From the NCBI GenBank assembly GCA_903970445.1, contig CAJCIP010000005.1, positions 1-64,000 of the forward strand: DNA of 64,000 nucleotides, written 5' to 3'. Position 1 is the first letter of the stretch. Each line of letters opens with the position of its first letter. Source of the DNA: Verrucomicrobia bacterium Tous-C9LFEB. Its GTDB lineage: Bacteria > Acidobacteriota > Terriglobia > Terriglobales > Acidobacteriaceae. The notes below the pieces were generated by a model. The model was not told the origin of the DNA. It ran no database searches and worked only from the letters and a program-made list of their open reading frames with translations. The translations under genes were made by a program, and so were the position numbers. Below are positions 18,053 to 25,800 of this stretch, piece after piece.

Positions 18053-19769
18053 CGCGGCGAAGACTGTAGCCGGCGCCTCGGGCTTTCCGTGGAAGCCGGC
18101 GCTCGCCAGTCTTACTGTGTTCGCAGCGCTGTTCGCGTGGCATCGCTTCAGGAATCCGGAGACCGGACTCTACCCATCGATTTTTGCGGACGCGTTCAAA
18201 GTGCATCTTCGCGCTGCGGCGAAGCCGGCTCATAACGCACGTAAAGGGACTGCGCTAACAATTGCTGCAAAGCCGGGAAGCGTGCCGGCGGCCGCTGGAG
18301 GAAGGCCGCCGATCTCGGCATTTCTGATCGACGACTCCGGTGCGCTCGATCCTTTCTTCGCTTCGCTGCATGAGCTTGAAGCCGGAAAGCAAGCGGTAGT
18401 CACGGTGCTGCACTACGGCGATTCACCCACGACGGCCGACCTCATCACCGGCGATGTTCGCGCGCTGTTACAAGCGCGCTTCGGAGATGCGGGACACGGC
18501 TTTAACCTCATTGCGAAGCCGTGGGCCTGGTATGGACACAGAGATGTAGCGATCTCCGACCACGGATGGAAGTCGATCACAGGCGTTGGATCGATGCGGC
18601 AGGCGGCGTATGGCCTGGGCGGCGCGCGCTTTGAGGGCGAGAGCGGCGCAAAGACAACGTACAAACTTGCGGACGCAGCACAAACAGATGTCGAGTTGCA
18701 GTTTTTTACGGAACCGGAAGGCGGTACGGTGACGATTACCGCCGATGGTATCCAGGTGGAGACGGTTAACACCAAGGGCGACGCGGGGGAGCCGTCAGCG
18801 AAGTTGGTGCATCTACCGGCGAACACAAAGGAAATTGGATTGGCGGCAAACGGCCCTGTCACGCTGCTCGGAGTTGATTTCAAGCGCGGCAGTCATGGCG
18901 TTGTTTACGACAGCCTTGGACTGAATGGGGCGTCGACGACTGTGTTGTCTCGTGCGTTTGATCCATCGCTGTGGACGGCAGAATTGCAGCACGCGGCACC
19001 GGCGCTCGTTGTGATCAATTACGGGACGAATGAGAGCAGCTTTGGTGCGTTCGTCGACAAACAATACGAGGGCGAACTGCGAACGGCGGTTGCGCGTGTT
19101 CGGAAGGCGCTTCCGACGACACCGATTTTGATCATGAGTCCCATGGACAGGGGTGAACGCGCCGGACTGAACGAGATTCGCACGATGGACACCATCCCCC
19201 GCGTCATCGCGATTCAGCAAAAGGTGGCGGCCGATCTTCACTGTGCATTCTTTGACACCTTTGATGCGATGGGTGGCGATGGCACCATGTCGGATTGGTA
19301 CAACGGGAAGCCGCGGCTGGTTGCGGCGGACCTGATTCATCCGACACCGCAGGGCGCGCTGATCGTGGCGCAGGAGATGGTCGACAACCTGAATCTGGGC
19401 TATTTGCGTTGGGAAAAGATGCAAGGCATCGCTGCGCAAGCGCCCGTGGCCGCGCAGGCGTGCCGCCCGGTGGCTAAGACAGACCTGGCGAAGACTGAGG
19501 TGGCGAAAGGCGCCGACCTGACTCCGCCCAGAACCATCGGTGCGCCCGCCGAGCCGCTGCCTGCGACCAACTCGGCACCGCAGGCAGGGTCCTGGCATGG
19601 GCGAACGCTTCCGCCCTGCCCGCCAAAGGCTGCTCCCGCAAAAGCACAAACGAAACCAAATGAGGCGAAGTCCAATGCAACAGCAAAGGCCGCCACTTCC
19701 GGCGATACTAAGAAGAATGACCGTTCAAACGCCGGCGAAGCGACGCCGGTACCCCCGCCTCATCTTTAG
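18039..19769 (+). CDS. SGNH/GDSL-family protein, membrane-anchored (first of two)
   Basis: Predicted extracytoplasmic acyl-transfer or esterase protein, 576 residues from the ATG at 18039, which overlaps the MBOAT stop by 14 bp. One hydrophobic segment lies at residues 20-35. The SGNH set is present: Ser129 in HYGDSPTTAD, Asn331 in NYGTNES, and Asp431/His434 in DLIHPTPQGA. A beta-rich insert (residues about 205-280) precedes the GTN block. The C-terminal 100 residues are Ala/Pro/Lys-rich and look disordered. In DltD and AlgJ/AlgX systems such proteins take the acyl group from the MBOAT and pass it to the polymer, the likely role here. An upstream GTG-type start would only add MBOAT-overlapping residues. 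Confidence 0.85.
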   Translation: MASSNAAKTVAGASGFPWKPALASLTVFAALFAWHRFRNPETGLYPSIFADAFKVHLRAAAKPAHNARKGTALTIAAKPGSVPAAAGGRPPISAFLIDDSGALDPFFASLHELEAGKQAVVTVLHYGDSPTTADLITGDVRALLQARFGDAGHGFNLIAKPWAWYGHRDVAISDHGWKSITGVGSMRQAAYGLGGARFEGESGAKTTYKLADAAQTDVELQFFTEPEGGTVTITADGIQVETVNTKGDAGEPSAKLVHLPANTKEIGLAANGPVTLLGVDFKRGSHGVVYDSLGLNGASTTVLSRAFDPSLWTAELQHAAPALVVINYGTNESSFGAFVDKQYEGELRTAVARVRKALPTTPILIMSPMDRGERAGLNEIRTMDTIPRVIAIQQKVAADLHCAFFDTFDAMGGDGTMSDWYNGKPRLVAADLIHPTPQGALIVAQEMVDNLNLGYLRWEKMQGIAAQAPVAAQACRPVAKTDLAKTEVAKGADLTPPRTIGAPAEPLPATNSAPQAGSWHGRTLPPCPPKAAPAKAQTKPNEAKSNATAKAATSGDTKKNDRSNAGEATPVPPPHL

Positions 19770-21255
19770 CTGCTTTTTCACTTTGGTGTCTTGCTGGATG
19801 GCTTCCGCTGCTGTCACGAAGCATTTAAGAAACTCGCGGCCCCAAGTAGCGCAAAGAAGCCGGGGGGCTGCGGCCAGACCACGGACAAAGGCCGCCGTGC
19901 GCGGTAAGTCACGACCGGTGCATTCGACTTCACGTGCGGCGCCACACGGGCGGACGACGACGGCTGGTCGCGGGTACCCCCGGCGTGCTGCCGTTCCGCG
20001 CGAAGTGTTCAATCCTGCGGCACGGCTGGATACCATCAGCGATCTGTCCTATTCGCTCGCTCATGGTGCTTCCGCGTTGGCGTACCCGGCCGCGTTGGAA
20101 AGCTTCTATGAGGCGCTGGCGGAGCAGCAGACGGATTCGTCGTCAACAGTGCGCGTCCTTCAGTATGGCGATTCGCACACGGCGGCTGATATGTTCACCG
20201 GCGAAGCTCGCCGCGTTTTTCAAGGGCAGTTTGGCAATGGCGGAATTGGCTTCAGCTATCCGGGGCATCCGTTTGCCGGGTACCGCATTTATGGCTCGCA
20301 GAGAGCGCAGTCGAGCGGGTGGAACACGCTGGGTACGCATTTTCTTGAGCTAGGGGATGCCAAACTGGGTCTGAGCGGGCTGGCTCTTTCGACGTACTCT
20401 CCAGGGCAGTGGATTTCGCTCGATACGCCGTGCGCCACGTTTCAGCTTGATTTTCTCCAGCAGCCCGGTGGCGGCACGTTGCAAGTGGCCGATAACGGAG
20501 CTTCGGTGGGCGAAGTTGAGACTTCGGGTGCTTCGGGTGAAGCCGGCTCCTGGCGGTACGACTGCCCGGCGGCGAATGATCTAGGCCAACATCACTTCAC
20601 GGTGACTACAGAGGCTAGCGCGCCCGTGCGGCTGTTTGGAACAACGACCTTACAGCCAGGCGTGACGTGGGAAGCAATGGGACTCAATGGAGCCCAAGGA
20701 CCGCTGATCCTCGACTGGTACCAGCCGATCTTCACGTCGTACCTGGCGAAGACAGGCGCTTCGTTGATTGTGCTGGCGTATGGAACGAATGAGGCCGCAG
20801 CGCCGCACTGGACCTATGAGAGCTACAGCGAGACGTTTGGGCACATCGTTGACCTGATCCATGCGACCTTGCCGTCCGCGTCGATTTTGGTACTGGGACC
20901 GTCGGATCGTTCGACCGCGGCTGCACGGCGAGGATTCGCTCCGTTCAATGGAACCGAGCGCATTGTGGAAGCACAGCGAGACGTTTGCCGGACACACTCC
21001 TGTGCGTTCTGGAATACGCAACATCGCATGGGAGGATTCGGCGCGATGCAACGCTGGGTATATGCAGGGTGGGCGCAGCATGACCACACCCATCTCAACG
21101 GTGAAGGCTATCGGGTACTCGCGGATGCACTGATGGCCGATCTGCTTTCAGGCTACGATAGCTACCGTGCCGCGCGCGGGCTACCCGTATTGCCTACGCT
21201 ACGTGGCGGCTTGCCGCCAACAGCACCATCCGTCTCACCGGCCATACCCCGATAA
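19717..21255 (+). CDS. SGNH/GDSL-family protein, exported (second of two)
   Basis: Paralogue-like partner of the preceding protein, 512 residues from the ATG at 19717. The N-terminus is a signal/anchor (basic RRRYPRL, then IFSCFFTLVSCWMASAA), followed by a very Arg/Ala/Thr-rich linker of about 60 residues. The SGNH set is Ser153 in QYGDSHTAAD, an Asn in LAYGTNEAA, and Asp/His in DHTHLNGEGY. The position of a beta-rich middle insert matches the first SGNH protein. The start overlaps the upstream gene by 53 bp. ATG at 19675, with GAGG nine bases before it, is an alternative that gives a longer, less signal-like N-terminus. The catalytic serine here is followed by His (GDSH) rather than Pro as in its neighbour. 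Confidence 0.83.
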   Translation: MTVQTPAKRRRYPRLIFSCFFTLVSCWMASAAVTKHLRNSRPQVAQRSRGAAARPRTKAAVRGKSRPVHSTSRAAPHGRTTTAGRGYPRRAAVPREVFNPAARLDTISDLSYSLAHGASALAYPAALESFYEALAEQQTDSSSTVRVLQYGDSHTAADMFTGEARRVFQGQFGNGGIGFSYPGHPFAGYRIYGSQRAQSSGWNTLGTHFLELGDAKLGLSGLALSTYSPGQWISLDTPCATFQLDFLQQPGGGTLQVADNGASVGEVETSGASGEAGSWRYDCPAANDLGQHHFTVTTEASAPVRLFGTTTLQPGVTWEAMGLNGAQGPLILDWYQPIFTSYLAKTGASLIVLAYGTNEAAAPHWTYESYSETFGHIVDLIHATLPSASILVLGPSDRSTAAARRGFAPFNGTERIVEAQRDVCRTHSCAFWNTQHRMGGFGAMQRWVYAGWAQHDHTHLNGEGYRVLADALMADLLSGYDSYRAARGLPVLPTLRGGLPPTAPSVSPAIPR

Positions 21256-21266
21256 GGAGCACGACC

Positions 21267-21503
21267 ATGGACTACCGCCCTGGCATTTTGAAAGTACTAC
21301 ACGCCGTCGCCGGCGAAGAGATCAACCCCGAACCGGATGAGAGCCTCTTCAGCTCTGGTCTGCTGGATTCGTTCACGCTACCTGACTTCGTCAGTGGCCT
21401 TGAGCAGGAGTTCAGCATCACCGTTCCTGACTCCGACCTTTCTGCGCGCAAGTTCGACACCGTGGAGAAGGTCGAGACGTACCTTGAAGACAAAGTGAGC
21501 TAA
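21267..21503 (+). CDS. DltC-like acyl carrier protein
   Basis: Carrier protein of 78 residues, the same length as DltC. The phosphopantetheine site is Ser35 in GLLDSF; DltC has the same GLLDSF with Ser36. The segments around it (DESLF before, LEQEFSITVP after, and a DTVEKVETYL final helix) also follow the DltC pattern more than the FabA-pathway ACP pattern with DSL. AAGGAG overlaps the upstream stop, seven bases before the ATG, so translation should be strong. No dltA-type adenylation gene is in the window. The gene after it starts immediately at its stop codon. The role, to carry an acyl group to the MBOAT protein, is inferred from the neighbours. Confidence 0.85.
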   Translation: MDYRPGILKVLHAVAGEEINPEPDESLFSSGLLDSFTLPDFVSGLEQEFSITVPDSDLSARKFDTVEKVETYLEDKVS

Positions 21504-22442
21504 ATGGCTTTCCTACGCGGCTTTGGGAAATACCTGCCTGAGCGCGTCGTTACGAACGATGAACTCGCGGCAGTGTGCGGGGTGGAGGCTGAGTGGATCC
21601 TGAGCGCTTCGGGAATACGCGAGCGCCGGTACGCTGCTGATGCCGAGACGGTTGCTTCGCTCGCGACGAGCGCTGCGAACGACTGTCTGACCCGTTGCAG
21701 TCTTGAAGCGGCAGAACTTGGCATGATCATCGTGGCGTCCGGGTCGCCAGATCGTTATACGCCCGGGCCGGCCGCGATGGTGGCGCAGGCGCTTGGCTTG
21801 AATTCAACTCCAGCGCTTGATGTACCGGTGGCGAGTGCGGGTTCCCTTATCGCGATGGCTATGGCCTCGCAGTTTGCCGGGACTGTTGGACCAGTGCTCG
21901 TGATTGGTTCTGAGATTATGTCGCGGCGGGTCGAACGAACGCCGGAAGGCAAGAACACCGCGATCTTGTTTGGCGACGGCGCCGGGGCGGTGCTGATTCA
22001 CCCAGGCGAGGGTCTTGCGCGAATTCTCGATCACGTGCTGCGGACCGATGGCTCAGCAGCGGAGATCCTTCGCATTGAAGATCGTCACCTGCACATGGAC
22101 GGCGGCAGTGTAATCCTCCAGGCTTTGAGAAAGATCCCGGCGGCAATGAAGGAGCTAATGGATAGGCATAGCATTTCGCCGGAGCAGATCGGTACGGTGA
22201 TCATGCATCAGGCGAACCTGAACCTGATCCAGCGTGTGGCGAAGGTGTCCGGCATTGCGCTGGAGCGTTTTCCCGTAAACATCGATCATTATGGGAATAC
22301 TTCGTCGGCTTCCCTGTTGATTGCCGCGGCAGAATGGAACGAAGGGCGCAACGATCTGCCTGTTGACGGACACCTGCTCTTTGCGGCCTTTGGAGCGGGC
22401 TTGAACTGGGGCGCGCTGTTAGCTTCTTCCGCAAAGGAATAG
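21504..22442 (+). CDS. KASIII (FabH)-like protein with Ser in place of the catalytic Cys
   Basis: Thiolase-fold protein of 312 residues, the length of FabH. The pattern includes GFGKYLPERVVTN at the start, ILSASGIRERRY, GDGAGAVLI, the His motif MHQAN (His235) and NYGNTS-like DHYGNTSSAS (Asn265). At the position of E. coli Cys112 the codon is AGT, giving Ser111 (PVASAGS instead of the usual AACxGF). Condensation by the normal thioester route is therefore unlikely. DpsC of daunorubicin synthesis is a known KASIII-like protein with a Ser here that handles acyl-CoA. The ATG follows the carrier stop without a gap. It probably loads or selects an acyl group for the carrier; this is inference. Confidence 0.86.
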   Translation: MAFLRGFGKYLPERVVTNDELAAVCGVEAEWILSASGIRERRYAADAETVASLATSAANDCLTRCSLEAAELGMIIVASGSPDRYTPGPAAMVAQALGLNSTPALDVPVASAGSLIAMAMASQFAGTVGPVLVIGSEIMSRRVERTPEGKNTAILFGDGAGAVLIHPGEGLARILDHVLRTDGSAAEILRIEDRHLHMDGGSVILQALRKIPAAMKELMDRHSISPEQIGTVIMHQANLNLIQRVAKVSGIALERFPVNIDHYGNTSSASLLIAAAEWNEGRNDLPVDGHLLFAAFGAGLNWGALLASSAKE

Positions 22443-22774
22443 TCCGTTCGACGGTCCCCATGCGAGGTTTCTTGACGGAAAAGCTAAGAACGTAGGGGCC
22501 TGGATGAAGTCCATCGTGGACTATCGAAGTCGTCATGGGTGCGCCCGTGCTTCGCTCAGGATGACAGAACACCGCGCAAACGATTGCGCCGATCGTTGAA
22601 CGCGCTAAGTTACTGAGTAACGGGACTATTGCTCACTGGTTTTACCACCTTCGTGGTGTTTGCTTCGCACCGTAAACCCATATAACCAAGGAAGCGTTCA
22701 GATTCCAGCTAGATCTCTCAGATCGCTGACGCACTCGAGAGTCAAGCACTGCAAGGTGCTGGGACCTCACTTTT
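22443..22774. other. 332-bp gene-free stretch before the diguanylate cyclase
   Basis: No gene is supported. It contains a short hairpin AGTCCA-TCG-TGGACT near 22507-22521, the phrase GTGCTTCGCTCAGGATGACA at 22547-22566, which resembles a repeat seen very often in intergenic DNA of soil bacteria, and a second hairpin ACCAC-CTTC-GTGGT at 22644-22657 within T-rich flanks. The last could end the upstream transcript. No c-di-GMP riboswitch consensus was found. Confidence 0.4.
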
Positions 22775-23986
22775 ATGGCTATACGTGCGATTCTGATCCT
22801 CGGCGCCATCATGCTCACGTGCGGAAGTGCGGGACTTCTTCTTGTCCGCCTGACTAGCCCGATGTTGCGGGGTGTTGGTTATCTCGGCGGCGCATTCGCG
22901 GCCGGAAGCCTGGGTTCTGTACTGATGCTGGGCGCAGGACATGTGCACCCTCAGTTCTCTATCACCATCGCAGACCTGAGTATTCTTGGCTCTTTCGTTC
23001 TTCTGCATGTAGCTGTTCTTGATATTGCTGAACGTGAATCGACGCTACCGATCTTCGGTTTCGTGCTGTTAGGGATACAAGCGAGCGTCGACATCTTCCT
23101 GATTCTCGGAAGCGGCTCGGGACGCATCAGGGTTCTGGCCGCAGGTCTGTTGATTGCCGCGCAAGCTGCCCAGACGTGCTCCGTGCTCTTCCCTCAGGCT
23201 CGACTCCGGGTGCGTGTGCCCACAACGTTCGTGGGCGGTTTGCTTGTTCTTACAGCCGTGCTGAACAGCACGCGAAGCCTGGCACTGATCTTTGGTTATT
23301 TCGCCGATCCACAAGTTTTCTATGTGGTAGCTGCTGGCACGTTCGCGAGTTTTGTTGCGGTCGCCCTTGGTCTTGGCTTCGGTGTCTTTTGGATGAGCAC
23401 GACGGCGCTCACCAACGGGCTCGAGCAGATGGCCAGCACTGATCCGCTCACGCGCACGTTCAACCGGCGCGTTTTTCTTCGCTGGTGTGATCGAGAGCGC
23501 GAGCGGAACGTGGAGAAAGGCGCACCCTTCTCGATCCTCATGATCGACTTCGATCACTTCAAGCAGATTAACGATACCTTCGGACATCACACAGGGGACG
23601 AAGTGCTGATATCAGCCGTCGAACACATGCAGAATGCGATTCGCGGTATCGATGTTCTTGGGCGCTGGGGCGGCGAAGAGTTCGCTGTTCTGCTGCCAGG
23701 CGCGACAGCTGACGCTGCCTCGCTCGTTGCAGAACGCTTGAGAGCCAATGTCGCAAGAATGCGTTTGCCGGAGGCACCTGAGGCGCGTGTTGATCAGCCA
23801 ATAGTCCGCATGACAGTGAGTGTTGGTGTGGCGACCTACATGAATGCCGACGACACAATCCAGCAGCTTCTGAAGCGGGCGGATGCAGCCCTCTACGAGG
23901 CCAAAGCCGCGGGACGCAATCGCGTTGTTGTGGGATCAAGAACACCGCAGCCGCAGCAGTGGGTCGCTACGCCGGTTTCGTACTAA
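22775..23986 (+). CDS. Membrane-bound diguanylate cyclase (GGDEF)
   Basis: Makes cyclic di-GMP from two GTP. It has 403 residues. The first 215 or so hold six to seven hydrophobic segments with no recognised sensor motif. The GGDEF domain starts near 225 (ASTDPLTRTFNRRVF) and has GGEEF at 299-303, so it should be active. The inhibitory I-site RGID is at 290-293, five residues before GGEEF. The C-terminal YEAKAAGRNRV is typical. No EAL domain is present. Its place between an acylation unit and an exopolysaccharide locus fits a role in surface/biofilm control, which is inference. The ATG has no strong ribosome site nearby. Confidence 0.93.
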   Translation: MAIRAILILGAIMLTCGSAGLLLVRLTSPMLRGVGYLGGAFAAGSLGSVLMLGAGHVHPQFSITIADLSILGSFVLLHVAVLDIAERESTLPIFGFVLLGIQASVDIFLILGSGSGRIRVLAAGLLIAAQAAQTCSVLFPQARLRVRVPTTFVGGLLVLTAVLNSTRSLALIFGYFADPQVFYVVAAGTFASFVAVALGLGFGVFWMSTTALTNGLEQMASTDPLTRTFNRRVFLRWCDRERERNVEKGAPFSILMIDFDHFKQINDTFGHHTGDEVLISAVEHMQNAIRGIDVLGRWGGEEFAVLLPGATADAASLVAERLRANVARMRLPEAPEARVDQPIVRMTVSVGVATYMNADDTIQQLLKRADAALYEAKAAGRNRVVVGSRTPQPQQWVATPVSY

Positions 23987-24332
23987 GTAGACCGGCACTT
24001 CCAGCACCGATGTCACCAATCTGTTCAGATGTTCCCCGGTGTACGGCTCTCGAATTGCAGAAGAGATCACGTGGCACAGGCGAACACCAAGATTCCTTCC
24101 TTCTGTTCCCACTGAGGGACAGAATGATCGTGGGAGGTGTACGTTTATCCCCGGCGGTGAGCTTGTGCGTCAGGGCCGTGAGCCTCTTGTGAGCCGGTTA
24201 TAGGGCGGTAAGCTCATCTTTCCCAATATCAAATATCGTTCCACGAAAGTGGTATTTGCCGATATCGTGCCAGAGCGCACACTTTGGTTACTTCAGTCCT
24301 GTCGATGAAGACAGGCGAAAGGCAAATACATC
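23987..24332 (+). promoter_or_regulatory. 346-bp gene-free stretch with structured leader of the RHH gene
   Basis: No gene is seen. Two clean hairpins lie close to the next start. The first (24226-24265) has outer pairs ATATC/GATAT, middle pairs AAATA/TATTT and a top CCAC-GAAA-GTGG with a GNRA loop. The second (24298-24315) is CCTGTC-GATGAA-GACAGG. GAAAGG follows at 24317-24322, ten bases before the ATG at 24333. This suggests a structured mRNA leader. It does not match a riboswitch class I know. Confidence 0.45.
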
Positions 24333-24575
24333 ATGGAACAGGAACTACGACGGAAGCAGAGCTTCCTTCTCCGTCTGCCGTTTTCTGTACGTGAGCAAGC
24401 AACACAGCTCGCGCGCGAAGAAGGCACGTCTCTTAACCATTTCATCAGCCTGGCAGTGGCCGAGAAAATCAGCCGAATGCATTCGCCAGCAGTACTGAAG
24501 TCCACACCTTCACGAATGGAAGAGCTGGTTCCAGCGACTCCATTTCGCAATTTCCGCTTTCCACGCATCGCATAG
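24333..24575 (+). CDS. Small ribbon-helix-helix protein (orphan antitoxin-like)
   Basis: An 80-residue protein. Residues 8-48 follow the ribbon-helix-helix plan: a beta strand SFLLRLPFSV, helix REQATQLAREEG, then SLNHFISLAVAEKISRM, as in HicB C-termini and Arc-like regulators. The TSLNHFI turn is typical. The tail (about 30 residues) ends in FRNFRFPRIA and is of unknown role. No toxin-like gene of HicA, RelE or PIN type flanks it, so it is either an orphan antitoxin or a stand-alone DNA-binding regulator. GAAAGG lies ten bases before the ATG, behind two hairpins. It is only 35 bp upstream of the glycosyltransferase gene and may be co-transcribed with it. Confidence 0.78.
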   Translation: MEQELRRKQSFLLRLPFSVREQATQLAREEGTSLNHFISLAVAEKISRMHSPAVLKSTPSRMEELVPATPFRNFRFPRIA

Positions 24576-24610
24576 GGCATGTAAAGCTTAGGTAGAACGC
24601 GCCTCTGCGT

Positions 24611-25618
24611 GTGCTACAGGTTTTGGCTTTGCGTGACATTGATACCAGCGTTGTTCTAGCGACCTGCAGTCGCGCTCGCATGCTCCGCGGAGCATTATCG
24701 AGCCTGCTTGCCGAGGCGGCGAGCTGGGACAAACCGGTCGAAATCGTAGTCGTCGACGACGGTTCCACGGACGATACGGCGGATGTTCTCGCTGACTTTC
24801 AGCAGACATCCGCTGTGCCTTTTGTGGTTGTCAACGGGCACCGCAAAGGCATCGCCGCCGCGCGCAACCTGGCGGCGCGGAACGCACGTGGCGTCTGGCT
24901 CGCGAGCTTTGATGACGATCAGATCGCGTTTCCCGGCTGGTTGGCGGCGCTGCGCGATATGGCCGAGTCAAGCGGTGCGGCATTCGTTGGCGGATCGCTG
25001 GCGTTAGATCTTCCTCCAAACAGAAGCCTCGATGAGTTTGGTCCGCGTGCGCGCCTCGTACTGGGCGAGAACTTGTCGCCGCCGGCTGCCCCGGCGTATC
25101 GTCCTGCCAGCAACAACGTGCTGATGCGACGTGATGTCTTTGATTCCCTCGGCGGGTACGACCGAACCTACACAGAGGGCGCGGAAGATGTCGATCTTTT
25201 TGATCGAGCAGTTGACGCTCATCACGCACTGGTCTTCCAGCCAGAAGCGAAGGCTCTTCACGTCACGCCGCACTCGCGTTTGGAGCGCAGCAATATGCGC
25301 TGGACCTCTATTCGCATTGGCGCCGGCGATGCCCGCCGCCTTTCACGCAAGGGAAAGACGAAGCTACTACGAATTGCTATCGCCCGCGCAGCCGTAGCTT
25401 CCCTGCGTGATATTCCACAGCTCGCCTGGTATGCAATCGCGGGCAATCGCAAAGGGAAACTCGACGCGCTTTGTAGCCTCTGGTACACGCAGGGATTGTT
25501 GCGGGGCATCCCGGCTTTTATCCGTCGAGGGCGCCGCGGCACATCCAGGTTTCTTCGATCGCTCGACTTTCGCTCACGTAACGGGGAGCGAACGGATTTC
25601 ACAGTGCGTGAGAAGTAG
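24611..25618 (+). CDS. Glycosyltransferase family 2
   Basis: Transfers a sugar from a nucleotide donor, probably in the cytoplasm at the inner membrane, 335 residues. GT-A signs are SVVLATCSRARMLRGALSSL at the start, VVVDDGSTDDT, and the metal-binding FDDDQI, followed by the acceptor region with GAEDVDLFDR (ED acid). The start is GTG at 24611; the first in-frame ATG would cut into the nucleotide-binding strand. It faces the exopolysaccharide operon convergently and is probably part of the same locus. Linkage and sugar cannot be told. Confidence 0.88.
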   Translation: MLQVLALRDIDTSVVLATCSRARMLRGALSSLLAEAASWDKPVEIVVVDDGSTDDTADVLADFQQTSAVPFVVVNGHRKGIAAARNLAARNARGVWLASFDDDQIAFPGWLAALRDMAESSGAAFVGGSLALDLPPNRSLDEFGPRARLVLGENLSPPAAPAYRPASNNVLMRRDVFDSLGGYDRTYTEGAEDVDLFDRAVDAHHALVFQPEAKALHVTPHSRLERSNMRWTSIRIGAGDARRLSRKGKTKLLRIAIARAAVASLRDIPQLAWYAIAGNRKGKLDALCSLWYTQGLLRGIPAFIRRGRRGTSRFLRSLDFRSRNGERTDFTVREK

Positions 25619-25672
25619 ATCAATTTGCGGCAGCTTGGTGTTGATTGGTTTGAGCGAGTTACAAAGAGCGGG

Positions 25673-25792
25673 AACGCGGACGGGCGCAAGGGAGACGCGA
25701 AGAGCGCGAAGCAAGCGTCGCGCTCGTTCGTTCCATTGTTTGGCTCACTTCTTCGCTTTGCTTTGCGAGTTCCTCTTCGCGGTTTTTGCGTT
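25673..25792. repeat. Long imperfect inverted repeat between convergent genes
   Basis: The left arm starting AACGCGGACGGGCGCAAG (25673-25717) and the reverse complement of the right arm starting AACGCAAAAACCGCGAAG (25748-25792) align over about 45 bases with several mismatches; both carry repeated CGC(G/A)AAG units. The two arms enclose about 30 bp. It lies between two gene ends, so it may work as a terminator or be a small non-autonomous repeat. Confidence 0.45.
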
Positions 25793-25800
25793 GCTGCTTT

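Noticed and set aside
24120-24332. c-di-GMP riboswitch near the diguanylate cyclase
   Set aside because: The GAAA-capped hairpin recalls part of the GEMM fold, but the conserved A-rich and GG-C joining segments are missing and the order of stems is wrong.
24333-24575. Complete toxin-antitoxin pair
   Set aside because: The RHH protein is antitoxin-like, but neither neighbour resembles a HicA, RelE, PIN or Doc toxin.
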